DNA of 42,878 nt, from positions 1 through 42,878 of the forward strand of contig JAJZTS010000014.1 in the NCBI GenBank assembly GCA_021848725.1, given 5' to 3'. The stretch's first letter is position 1; each line of letters begins with the position of its first letter. The translations under genes were made by a program, and so were the position numbers. Shown in pieces: positions 35,401 through 42,198 of the stretch. The stretch is from Pseudomonadota bacterium (GTDB lineage: Bacteria > Pseudomonadota > Gammaproteobacteria > Burkholderiales > Thiobacillaceae). A model generated the notes under the pieces. That model was not told where the DNA came from and did no database searches. It saw only the letters and a list, made by a program, of their open reading frames with translations.

Positions 35401-35430
35401 AAACATGGGATAGTCCGCCGATATTTCAAG
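35401..35430 (-). promoter_or_regulatory. Sigma-32 (RpoH) promoter of hsp20
   Basis: On the minus strand CTTGAAA (35430-35424), 14 bases, CCCATGTTT (35409-35401). Both boxes match the heat-shock consensus (CTTGAAA and CCCATNT). Transcription would start near 35394, giving a leader of about 50 bases. Confidence 0.82.
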
Positions 35431-35600
35431 GGAGCGGTGCACGCTATCCCAATACATTGTTTTTATAACTGCAGTTTCCCCGTGTCAGGAATTTTGGCCG
35501 CCAGCGACTAAGGGCGGCCTGGCCCTGAATCGGCTGTACCATGGCCGGCGGACAGATCTGGATCGACAATGGCGAAAATCGAACGCGTGGCGGGAAGAAT

Positions 35601-36184
35601 ATGAGCGGGGCACACCAACTCGAGCCGGACCTCTGGCTGGAACGTTATGGCACCTACCTGTTTCGCTATGCCCTGAGCAATCTGCGCGACGAGCGCCTGG
35701 CCGAGGACGCCGTACAGGACTGCCTGTTGGCCGCGCTTCAAGCGCAAGGCGGTTACACCGGTCAGGCCAACGAGCGCACCTGGCTCGCCGGCATTCTCAA
35801 GCACAAGATCGTCGACACCGTGCGTCGGGACAGCCGGGAAAACCGTTGGACACGGTCGATATGGAAAACCCGTATGGCGAGTTCGAGGCCGGCTTCGACG
35901 AGGCCAACCACTGGGCGGCGGCGTTGATCGAATGGGGCGATCCGGCGAGCGCTTTCGAGAACAAGGTGTTCTGGCAAGTGCTGGAGGCCTGTCTGTCGGC
36001 CATGCCGCGCCGGCTGGCCCAGCTGTTCATGCTGCGCGAGGTCGTCGGTGCCGACACCGAAAAACTTTGTCAGGAAATGGCGATCACCCCGACTAATCTG
36101 TGGACGATGCTGTACCGCGGCCGCATGAGCCTGAGGCGTTGCCTCGAGCGCAATTGGGCTGGCGGAGAGGAGGTGCAATGCTGA
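35601..36184 (+). pseudogene. ECF-type sigma factor of the buf operon, frameshifted
   Basis: Two overlapping frames together encode one sigma-70 family factor of about 194 residues. The first (from ATG 35601, MSGAHQLEPDLW) carries region 2 (LSNLRDERLAEDAVQDCLLAAL; WLAGILKHKIVDTVRR). The second carries the linker NPYGEFEAGFDEANHW and region 4 (MPRRLAQLFMLREVVGADTEKL; TPTNLWTMLYRGRMSLRRCL). The break is at the run AAAA, 35839-35842. One more A would restore S-R-E-K-P-L-D in a single frame. The 3' part keeps good coding sequence and its stop overlaps the anti-sigma start by 7 bp. It is either a sequencing error in a homopolymer or a recent loss of the operon's own sigma factor. No canonical slippery heptamer is present, so programmed frameshifting is unlikely. 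Confidence 0.8.
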
Positions 36185-36468
36185 ATTGCAAGGAAGTCAG
36201 CTTGTTGGTTTCGCAGTCGCGCGACCGACGCTTGAGCTGGTCCGAGCGGTGGGGCGTGCGCCTGCATCTCTGGATCTGCGAGCAGTGCCGAAGGTATCAA
36301 CGCCAGATGGCCTTTTTCGGTTGGTTGGCGCGGAAACTGGAGGCGGATCCGAGCCCGATGACGGGCGCCGAGTTGCCCCCGGATGCGCGCGAGCGGATCC
36401 AGAAGGCGATCGAGGCCCACCGGCATGACGGCTGCGCAGGCGGTGGGCATTGCCATTCGCATGAATAG
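36178..36468 (+). CDS. Zinc-finger anti-sigma factor (zf-HC2 type)
   Basis: The product is 96 residues. The N-terminal zf-HC2-like segment contains MLNCKEVSLLVSQSRDRRLSW and later HLWICEQCRRYQRQM, giving Cys4, His30, Cys34 and Cys37 as likely zinc ligands. Such proteins hold an ECF sigma factor until a signal alters the metal site. The C-terminus is rich in Cys and His (HDGCAGGGHCHSHE), which could bind copper or zinc directly. There is no membrane segment, so it is cytoplasmic. The ATG at 36178 has GGAGAGGAGG upstream and overlaps the sigma stop. Confidence 0.85.
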   Translation: MLNCKEVSLLVSQSRDRRLSWSERWGVRLHLWICEQCRRYQRQMAFFGWLARKLEADPSPMTGAELPPDARERIQKAIEAHRHDGCAGGGHCHSHE

Positions 36469-36504
36469 AAGCACTCAACTTAGTCATTATCATTGGAGAT
36501 CGAT

Positions 36505-36849
36505 ATGAAGCGTAAGCAAACCACCTTGACCCTGGCCCTCGGTTCCGCCATTGCCGCCGCCATGGTGGCTACTCCGGCCGCAGCCGGCAGCGTCTTTTCC
36601 GCCCAGGCCCTGAACGGCGGCTACATGGTGGCCGAGGCCGGCAAACCGGCCGACAAGGCGCAGGAAGGCAAGTGCGCTGGCCAGGCCAAGGCCAAGGAAG
36701 GCAACTGCGGCACCAAGGTGATGGGCAAGGGCAAAGAAGGCAAGTGCGGCGAGGGCAAGTGCGGCAACACCAAGCCCAAGGCCAAGGAAGGCAACTGCGG
36801 CACCGGGGCCAAGGCCCAAGAAGGCAAGTGCGCGGCCAACAAGAAGTAA
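36505..36849 (+). CDS. bufA: Bufferin precursor peptide (BufA/HvfA, DUF2282)
   Basis: The product is 114 residues with a signal peptide (about 1-31, cleavage near AAAGS). The mature peptide is low-complexity, Lys/Gly rich, with six EGKC or EGNC motifs; the cysteines are 57, 68, 81, 86, 98 and 109. In HvfA and bufferin 1 the Cys of EGKC motifs is converted by the partner DUF692 enzyme to thiooxazole or oxazolone-type groups that bind copper, and the modified peptide is exported to the periplasm as a metal buffer. A 29-bp DNA repeat (36686-36714 and 36776-36804) shows recent internal duplication. Two motifs have Asn for Lys. The ATG at 36505 has GGAG upstream. The biosynthetic genes bufB and bufC follow. 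Confidence 0.92.
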   Translation: MKRKQTTLTLALGSAIAAAMVATPAAAGSVFSAQALNGGYMVAEAGKPADKAQEGKCAGQAKAKEGNCGTKVMGKGKEGKCGEGKCGNTKPKAKEGNCGTGAKAQEGKCAANKK

Positions 36850-36861
36850 GAAGCGGCAAGC

Positions 36862-37707
36862 ATGACGGTTAAGCCGACTCTGCAAGGAGCGGGCCTCGGC
36901 TTCAGGCGGGAACTCATCCCCGCGTTGAAGGCCGGGGTGCCGTCTGCCATCGATTTCTTCGAGATCGCGCCGGAGAACTGGATCGATCTCGGCGGCAGCT
37001 ATGCCCGCGACCTGCGCGCCTTCACCGAACGCCACACCTTCGTCTGCCACGGCCTGTCGTTGTCGTTGGGCGGCCTGGCGCCGCTGGACGAAATGCTGCT
37101 GAAGCAGATCAAGGTCTTCATGGCCAGTCACCAGATTTCGCTCTACACCGAGCATCTGTCCTATTGCTCGGACGACGGTCATCTCTACGACCTGCTGCCC
37201 ATCCCCTTCACCGAGGAGGCGGTCAACTACGTCGCCGGCCGCATCCGTCGCGCCCAGGATATTTTGGAGCGGCGCATCGCGGTGGAGAACGCCTCGTATT
37301 ATGTCGCGGCTCCGCTCGCCGAGCTGAGCGAGGTCGAGTTCATCCACGCCGTGCTGGCCGAGGCCGATTGCGACCTGCACCTCGACGTCAACAATGTCTA
37401 CGTCAACAGCGTGAACCACGGCTTCGACCCGGTCGCATTCCTGCGCCAGATGCCGGCCGAGCGCATCGTCTACATGCACATGGCCGGCCACTACCAGGAG
37501 GCGCCCGACCTGATCATCGACACCCATGGCGCCGCGGTGATCGAACCGGTCTGGCAATTGCTCGATACCGCCTACGCGCTGCTCGGTCTGGCGCCGACCC
37601 TGCTCGAGCGCGACTTCAACATCCCGCCGCTGGCCGAGTTGGCGGCCGAAGTGGCACGCATCGCCAAGTTGCAGGCCGGGTATGCCAAGGCCGCGGCGGC
37701 CGCCTGA
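36862..37707 (+). CDS. bufB: DUF692 multinuclear iron peptide-modifying enzyme
   Basis: The product is 281 residues, a TIM-barrel DUF692 protein (BufB/HvfB). Candidate iron ligands along the fold are [58 protein letters not shown] and IIDTHG, with LLERDFNIP near the end. Members use two or three iron ions and oxygen to rebuild cysteine residues of the substrate peptide. The enzyme is cytoplasmic and works with BufC. It starts 12 bp after bufA and ends 4 bp before bufC, so the three are one operon. Confidence 0.94.
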   Translation: MTVKPTLQGAGLGFRRELIPALKAGVPSAIDFFEIAPENWIDLGGSYARDLRAFTERHTFVCHGLSLSLGGLAPLDEMLLKQIKVFMASHQISLYTEHLSYCSDDGHLYDLLPIPFTEEAVNYVAGRIRRAQDILERRIAVENASYYVAAPLAELSEVEFIHAVLAEADCDLHLDVNNVYVNSVNHGFDPVAFLRQMPAERIVYMHMAGHYQEAPDLIIDTHGAAVIEPVWQLLDTAYALLGLAPTLLERDFNIPPLAELAAEVARIAKLQAGYAKAAAAA

Positions 37708-37711
37708 CGCC

Positions 37712-38464
37712 ATGGCATTCCAGGATTATCAACGCGCCTTCACCGGCCACATTCGCGACCCGCAAGGGACGCCGCGGCCGAACGGCGTGCCGGCCCGGCG
37801 GATGAAGGTCTACAGCGAACTGTTGTTCAACAATATCGAGAGTTTTCTGCTCGCCTGCTTCCCGGTTTGCCGCGCCATCCTGGGCCAGCGCAAGTGGACC
37901 CGGCTGGCGCGGGCATTCTTCCGCGACCATCGCTGCCATACCCCGTACTTTCGGCAGATCCCGGACGAATTCCTGACGTACCTGCAAAACGGCTGGCAGC
38001 GGCCGGACGACGTGCCCGAGTTTCTGCCCGAATTGGCCCACTACGAATGGGTGGAACTGGCGCTGTCCACCTCGGCGCGCGACGAGCAACTGCCCCGCTA
38101 CGACGCCGGGGGCGACCTGCTGACCGGCTGTCTCGTGCTGAACCCGGTGCTGCGGGTGCTGGCCTACCACTACCCGGTACACCGGATCGGCCCGCGCTAT
38201 CGGCCGCAGGCCGCCCCAGCCTTGCCGACCTTTTTGTTGGCCTACCGCAATGCCGAGTTCGAGGTGCGTTTTGTCCAGATCGACGCGCTGGCGGCGCACC
38301 TGCTGCAAACGCTGGAGGAAACCCCGGCGCTGACGGGACACGCCGCCATCGAACAGCTAGCCCCGGCCGGGCAAAGCCCAGTCGAGGCGGCGTGGCAGGC
38401 GGCGGGTGGGGGTTTGCTCGACAATTTGCGTGATGCTGGCGCCATTCTTGGCCGGCGGGTCTGA
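37712..38464 (+). CDS. bufC: DUF2063 substrate-recognition partner of BufB
   Basis: The product is 250 residues. The N-terminal DUF2063 domain (about 5-95; [32 protein letters not shown]) is followed by a second domain ending near LGRRV. BufC/HvfC proteins bind the precursor leader and dock it on the DUF692 enzyme, much like RiPP recognition elements. The ATG at 37712 lies 4 bp after the bufB stop. The Pho box of phoB starts 3 bp after its stop, so the operon ends without a visible terminator. Confidence 0.92.
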   Translation: MAFQDYQRAFTGHIRDPQGTPRPNGVPARRMKVYSELLFNNIESFLLACFPVCRAILGQRKWTRLARAFFRDHRCHTPYFRQIPDEFLTYLQNGWQRPDDVPEFLPELAHYEWVELALSTSARDEQLPRYDAGGDLLTGCLVLNPVLRVLAYHYPVHRIGPRYRPQAAPALPTFLLAYRNAEFEVRFVQIDALAAHLLQTLEETPALTGHAAIEQLAPAGQSPVEAAWQAAGGGLLDNLRDAGAILGRRV

Positions 38465-38467
38465 CGG

Positions 38468-38496
38468 CTTTTCACAAAAAGTTCATGAAAGCGTCA
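38468..38496 (+). promoter_or_regulatory. Pho box upstream of phoB
   Basis: Three half-sites, CTTTTCA, AAGTTCA and AGCGTCA, start exactly 11 bases apart (38468, 38479, 38490) with A/T-rich spacers, the tandem arrangement bound by PhoB. It lies 38 bp before the phoB GTG, as expected for autoregulation. Confidence 0.75.
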
Positions 38497-38534
38497 TAAC
38501 ATGCCCCCAACGTGCAAATTTTAGGGGGAACGCC

Positions 38535-39221
38535 GTGTCCGCAACCATCCTTGTCGTCGAAGACGAACCGGGTATTCAAGAGCTGCTGAAATTCAATCTG
38601 GGCCAGCAGGGCCATGACGTGCTGGTGGCCAACGATTCGGAAGAGGCGATGCACAGCCTGCGCGGCGCGCTGCCCGACCTGATCTTGCTCGATTGGATGC
38701 TGCCCGGCCTGCCCGGTGTCGATTTCGCCCGGCGCATCCGCGGCGACCAGCGGCTGAAGGACATCCCCATCATCATGTTGACCGCTCGGGCCGAGGAGCG
38801 CGACAAAGTGCTCGGCCTGGAGACCGGGGCCGACGACTACATCACAAAGCCGTTCAGCCCGAAGGAATTGATGGCGCGGATCAAGGCCGTGTTGCGCCGG
38901 CGCGCGCCGCAGATGACCGAAGACGTGGTCGAGGTCGCCAGCCTCAGGCTCGACCCGGTCAGCCACCGCGTGTTCGGCGGCGAGCAGGCGCTCGACCTGG
39001 GGCCGACCGAGTTCCGTCTGCTGCATTTCTTCATGACCCATCCCGAGCGGGTCTATTCGCGCTCGCAATTGCTCGACCAGGTCTGGGGCGACCACGTCTT
39101 CGTCGAAGAACGGACCGTGGACGTGCACATCCGCCGTCTGCGCGGGGCGTTGGAGCCGAGCGGGCACGACGGACTGATCCAGACCGTGCGCGGCGCTGGC
39201 TATCGGCTGTCGGCCAACTAA
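38535..39221 (+). CDS. phoB: Phosphate regulon response regulator PhoB
   Basis: The product is 228 residues. A receiver domain (1-120) with the phospho-Asp in [10 protein letters not shown] and Lys in YITKPFSP is followed by an OmpR-type winged helix (about 130-225; [21 protein letters not shown]). PhoB activates genes for phosphate uptake when phosphate is scarce. The start is GTG at 38535 behind TAGGGGGA; the longer reading from 38406 lies inside bufC. phoR follows after 43 bp. Confidence 0.95.
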   Translation: MSATILVVEDEPGIQELLKFNLGQQGHDVLVANDSEEAMHSLRGALPDLILLDWMLPGLPGVDFARRIRGDQRLKDIPIIMLTARAEERDKVLGLETGADDYITKPFSPKELMARIKAVLRRRAPQMTEDVVEVASLRLDPVSHRVFGGEQALDLGPTEFRLLHFFMTHPERVYSRSQLLDQVWGDHVFVEERTVDVHIRRLRGALEPSGHDGLIQTVRGAGYRLSAN

Positions 39222-39264
39222 CATAGAATTTCCTTCCCTTTAGCAACCGGCCGGGTTATCGCGC

Positions 39265-40611
39265 ATGCTTGCCTTTTGGTGGCGGCCCCTGAGTTTCGTG
39301 GCGCTGCTGGCCTTCTTCTCCTTGTTCATCGGCGCCATCCTCGGCCGGGTCAGCGGTTTGGTGGTGCTCAGCATCGGCCTGGGCTGGGGCCTGTTCCTGC
39401 ATCTGCATCAGCTTGCCCGCCTGTATGCCTGGCTGGGCAAGCCGGGGCGCTCGCTGCCCAATGCCGAAGGTTCGTGGGGCGAGGTCTTCTACCGCTTGAA
39501 CAAGCTGGTGCGCAGCCATTTGGATGCCGAGCATCGCGTCAGTGCCGAACTCGAACAGATGCAGCAGGCCACCGGTTCGCTGCCGGATGGCGTGGTCATC
39601 CTCGACGGGCATAACAGCATCCTGTGGCTGAACAACGCGGCGCAGGGCATGTTCGGCCTGAGGCCGGAACGCGACATCGGCCAGTTCGTCAGCTATCTGG
39701 TGCGCAATTCCCGTTTCAACGAATGGCTGGTGGCCGAGGACTACAACCAAACCCTGACCCTGACCGCGCCCGGCGCCCAGGAAAAGACCTTGGTGCTACG
39801 GCTGGTGCCGCTGTCGCGCGAGCCGCAGATGAAGATGTTGATCGCGCACGACATCACCGAAATCACTCGGCTGGAAGCGGTGCGGCGCGACTTCGTCGCC
39901 AACGTCTCGCACGAGCTGCGCACGCCGGTCACCGTCATCGTCGGTTTTCTCGAAACCTTCGCCGAGATGGATCAGCCCGACCCGGTCCAGTTCAAGCAGC
40001 ACATCGCCCTGCTGCGCGAGCAATCGGACCGCATTCGCCGCCTGGTCGACGACCTGCTGACCCTGGCGCGGCTGGAAGGCGACAGCGAAGTCAGCGACGA
40101 GCCGGTGAACGTGCCGTCGCTGGTCGAGCGGCTGCTCGGCGAGGCGCGCGGCCTCAGCCATGGCCAGCACGAGATCACGGCCGAGGCCGATGGCCGGGCT
40201 TGGCTGCTGGGCAGCGAACATGAGATCTACAGCGCGTTCACCAACCTGGTCAGTAACGCGGTGCGGTATACCCCGCCGGGCGGCCGCATCCGCCTACGCT
40301 GGCTCGAACGCGAGGACGGCGGCGTCGAGTTCGCGGTGACCGACAGCGGCGAAGGCATCGAGCCGCAGCACATCCCGCGCCTGACCGAGCGTTTCTACCG
40401 GGTCGACCGCGGCCGCTCGCGGGCGTCCGGCGGCACCGGCCTGGGCCTGGCCATCGTCAAGCACATCATCCAACGGCACCAGGGCCGCTTGCGCATCGAA
40501 AGCACGGTCGGCAAGGGCAGCACCTTCGCCGCCTGCTTCCCGCACGAGCGGCTCATCCCGCCGCCGGTGGCCCCAAGCGTCGACGCAGAGCCTCAAGCAG
40601 ACGCGGCCTGA
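39265..40611 (+). CDS. phoR: Phosphate regulon sensor histidine kinase PhoR
   Basis: The product is 448 residues. Two N-terminal membrane helices (about 9-28 and 32-48) lead to a PAS domain (about 95-205), then HisKA with the phospho-His in FVANVSHELRTPVTVI and a HATPase_c domain (NLVSNAVRYTPPGGRI, DSGEGIEPQHIPRL, GGTGLGLAIVKHI). The lack of a large periplasmic domain is typical of PhoR, which senses phosphate through PhoU and the Pst transporter. The C-terminal 20 codons overlap the convergent HIT gene by 59 bp. Confidence 0.95.
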   Translation: MLAFWWRPLSFVALLAFFSLFIGAILGRVSGLVVLSIGLGWGLFLHLHQLARLYAWLGKPGRSLPNAEGSWGEVFYRLNKLVRSHLDAEHRVSAELEQMQQATGSLPDGVVILDGHNSILWLNNAAQGMFGLRPERDIGQFVSYLVRNSRFNEWLVAEDYNQTLTLTAPGAQEKTLVLRLVPLSREPQMKMLIAHDITEITRLEAVRRDFVANVSHELRTPVTVIVGFLETFAEMDQPDPVQFKQHIALLREQSDRIRRLVDDLLTLARLEGDSEVSDEPVNVPSLVERLLGEARGLSHGQHEITAEADGRAWLLGSEHEIYSAFTNLVSNAVRYTPPGGRIRLRWLEREDGGVEFAVTDSGEGIEPQHIPRLTERFYRVDRGRSRASGGTGLGLAIVKHIIQRHQGRLRIESTVGKGSTFAACFPHERLIPPPVAPSVDAEPQADAA

Positions 40612-40975
40612 GGTCGGCGCCGACCTTTACCGAGCCGGCCCGTTTCTCCGGCGCCCAAATCGCATCGGGAAAGTGCGGGTCCCCGGCAAAACGGGGGATC
40701 ACGTGCCAGTGCAGATGCGGCACCATATTGCCCAGGCTGGCGAGGTTGATCTTGTCGGGCTGGACGACTTCTCTGACCGCGGCCTCCGTCGCGAATACCA
40801 CGGACATCAAGCGTTGCCGATCTTGTTCGGGCAGGTCGGTCATTTCCTTGATGTGGGCATTGAGGATGACGCGGCAGAAGGCGGGGTAGGCGGGGTCGTC
40901 GACCAGGATGACGCGGCAGAAGTTGTTGTGCCAGAGGATGGCTTGGGAGGAGGGGGTGCAGAGGGGACAAGTCAT
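40553..40975 (-). CDS. HIT family hydrolase
   Basis: The product is 140 residues with the histidine-triad motif HLHWHVIPR. The N-terminus has CPLC and FCRVILVDDPAYPAFCRVIL, as in a betaproteobacterial HIT subgroup. HIT proteins hydrolyse or transfer nucleoside phosphates, often AMP derivatives; the substrate here is unknown. The ATG at 40975 is the family start. It overlaps the end of phoR by 59 bp on the opposite strand. The CCG-domain oxidoreductase gene upstream is a usual neighbour, but here an AT-rich gene and a repeat element lie between them. Confidence 0.9.
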   Translation of the reverse strand: MTCPLCTPSSQAILWHNNFCRVILVDDPAYPAFCRVILNAHIKEMTDLPEQDRQRLMSVVFATEAAVREVVQPDKINLASLGNMVPHLHWHVIPRFAGDPHFPDAIWAPEKRAGSVKVGADLRPRLLEALRRRLGPPAAG

Positions 40976-40996
40976 GTGCCGGTGTGGTTGATAAGT

Positions 40997-41449
40997 TCAG
41001 TTATCCAATATTCCAGCAGTTAGCTCCAGAGAATATTGGCCATCTGGAGTTGAGAAAATTTGTTTTTTTCCATGCTCAAGTTTGATGGATCGTTTGTTCA
41101 CATTGAATTTTTCAATTTTGCCTTGAGCATTGAGCCAAGATGCGCGGATTTCGATAATCGCTTCAAATGCATCGCTACCAATACGTGCAGTAGGCGTCAT
41201 AAAAGCGATCAAACCGGTTTCCAGTTGCGCATTACCTCTGGTCTGTGAGGCTTGGCTTTCTTGATTCAAAACCGACACAAGCGTAATGGTGCGGTCGATT
41301 ATGTCGCGGTGAATCCAGGCTATCTTTAGGATGTAATTTGTACTGTATTGCCCAAGGAGGAGCGAATTGCTGTTATTGGCAAAGCATAACGAGGAGAGGC
41401 CTAATGCCAGTATTCCTAGTAAAAATAGTTTTTTCATCTTTTGCTTCAT
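40997..41449 (-). CDS. AT-rich exported protein of unknown function
   Basis: The product is 150 residues with a typical signal peptide (MKKLFLLGILALGLSSLCFA) and no membrane segment after it, so it should be periplasmic. No family is recognised; the mature part looks like mixed alpha/beta with GSDAFEAIIEIRASWLN. Its base composition is clearly lower in GC than its neighbours by eye, which points to acquisition by transfer. The ATG at 41449 gives the longest reading, but the ATG at 41437 (MKKLF) is equally plausible; neither has a strong ribosome site. It sits 21 bp before the HIT gene and next to the inverted-repeat element. Confidence 0.65.
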   Translation of the reverse strand: MKQKMKKLFLLGILALGLSSLCFANNSNSLLLGQYSTNYILKIAWIHRDIIDRTITLVSVLNQESQASQTRGNAQLETGLIAFMTPTARIGSDAFEAIIEIRASWLNAQGKIEKFNVNKRSIKLEHGKKQIFSTPDGQYSLELTAGILDN

Positions 41450-41576
41450 GGCATTTCAGACCGTCAATGACGAGTGACCTAAAAAAGAAGTGAAACCCAA
41501 TCTTTGGATTCGTGCAACTCTAAGTTTGTCCGGCGTTGGCATTGACTAATTCTGCTTCGAATTTGCCAATGCCATT

Positions 41577-42096
41577 GGCCGGGGGCGCCCGGCGGCGCGT
41601 TACTTTTCTTGCGCGGCCAAGAAAAGTAACCAAAAGAAGGCCGCCCACCTTCCGCCGAAACCCCGACACCGCTGCCGTCATGCTGGCGGCGAAAGAACTC
41701 GCTTCGCTCAGACAGCTTTCGCCGGCCTTCGGCTTCCCTGCATGACGCCATCGTCACCGGCGGCGTCAGAGGGGGGTGGTAAAGGCAAACTTCAAAACCT
41801 AAAGCCCAGAGTGTCGGCGCAACGCGCCGACACTCTCTCTTAGATAGTGAGCATTCCCGCTTGCGGGAATTCACGCGTTTGTTGACTTGCCCATCCCCTC
41901 TGAGCCGCCGAGCTTGAGCGAAATGATTGGGGGAATTCGGCGAGTACTGTTTGAGCCCGAAGGGCGAGTTACGCAGCCGCCCAATCATTTGGCTCAAGAT
42001 CGGGGAGCCGAAGGCCGGCGAAGTGGGGCGTGCTTTCTTTGGCTAGCTTTCTTTGCACGAGCAAAGAAAGTAGCGCGCTGCCGGGCGCCCCCGGCC
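41577..42096. mobile_element. 520-bp non-coding element with terminal inverted repeats
   Basis: The two ends, read inwards, match in 22 of the first 23 bases (both begin GGCCGGGGGCGCCCGGC) and the likeness continues for about 65 bases. Each end holds a hairpin just inside: 12 bp at 41600-41629 and 9 bp at 42047-42070. The stems differ between ends but keep their pairing. The interior carries further palindromes and no believable gene. Segments like these recur between genes in many betaproteobacteria and are often misannotated as ORFs. It resembles a MITE moved by a transposase encoded elsewhere. No clear target-site duplication was seen. Confidence 0.6.
41808..41836. repeat. Perfect 13-bp hairpin inside the element
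   Basis: AGAGTGTCGGCGC, AAC, GCGCCGACACTCT. An 18-bp palindrome ATTCCCGCTTGCGGGAAT follows at 41853-41870. No T-run adjoins the stem directly, but CTCTCTTAG follows. Confidence 0.8.
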
Positions 42097-42167
42097 TACT
42101 GCGCAACGCTAACAAATGTTCTCCATTATCTGTAGTGCCTAAGGACAACAAAGCTTCATTGTTCTGG

Positions 42168-42187
42168 ATTCCCGCCTTCGCGGGAAT
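42168..42187. repeat. dRS3-like palindrome
   Basis: ATTCCC, eight bases, GGGAAT, which fits the dRS3 repeat pattern known from Neisseria and a widespread proteobacterial intergenic palindrome. It sits 12 bp after the stop codon of the Fe-S oxidoreductase. A related shorter palindrome is at 41853-41870. Confidence 0.7.
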
Positions 42188-42198
42188 GACGGGCTGGG

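Noticed and set aside
35488-35511. ECF promoter (GGAAT...GACTAA) before the sigma gene
   Set aside because: The spacing of 13 bp is too short for an ECF promoter and the -10 match is weak.
35835-35846. Programmed -1 frameshift in the sigma gene
   Set aside because: GGAAAAC is not a canonical X-XXY-YYZ heptamer, and no strong stem lies just downstream; a lost A is the simpler reading.
41479-41997. 172-codon minus-strand ORF
   Set aside because: It runs through the inverted-repeat element and its residues come from repeat DNA that yields the same spurious peptide in many genomes; no ribosome site or family.
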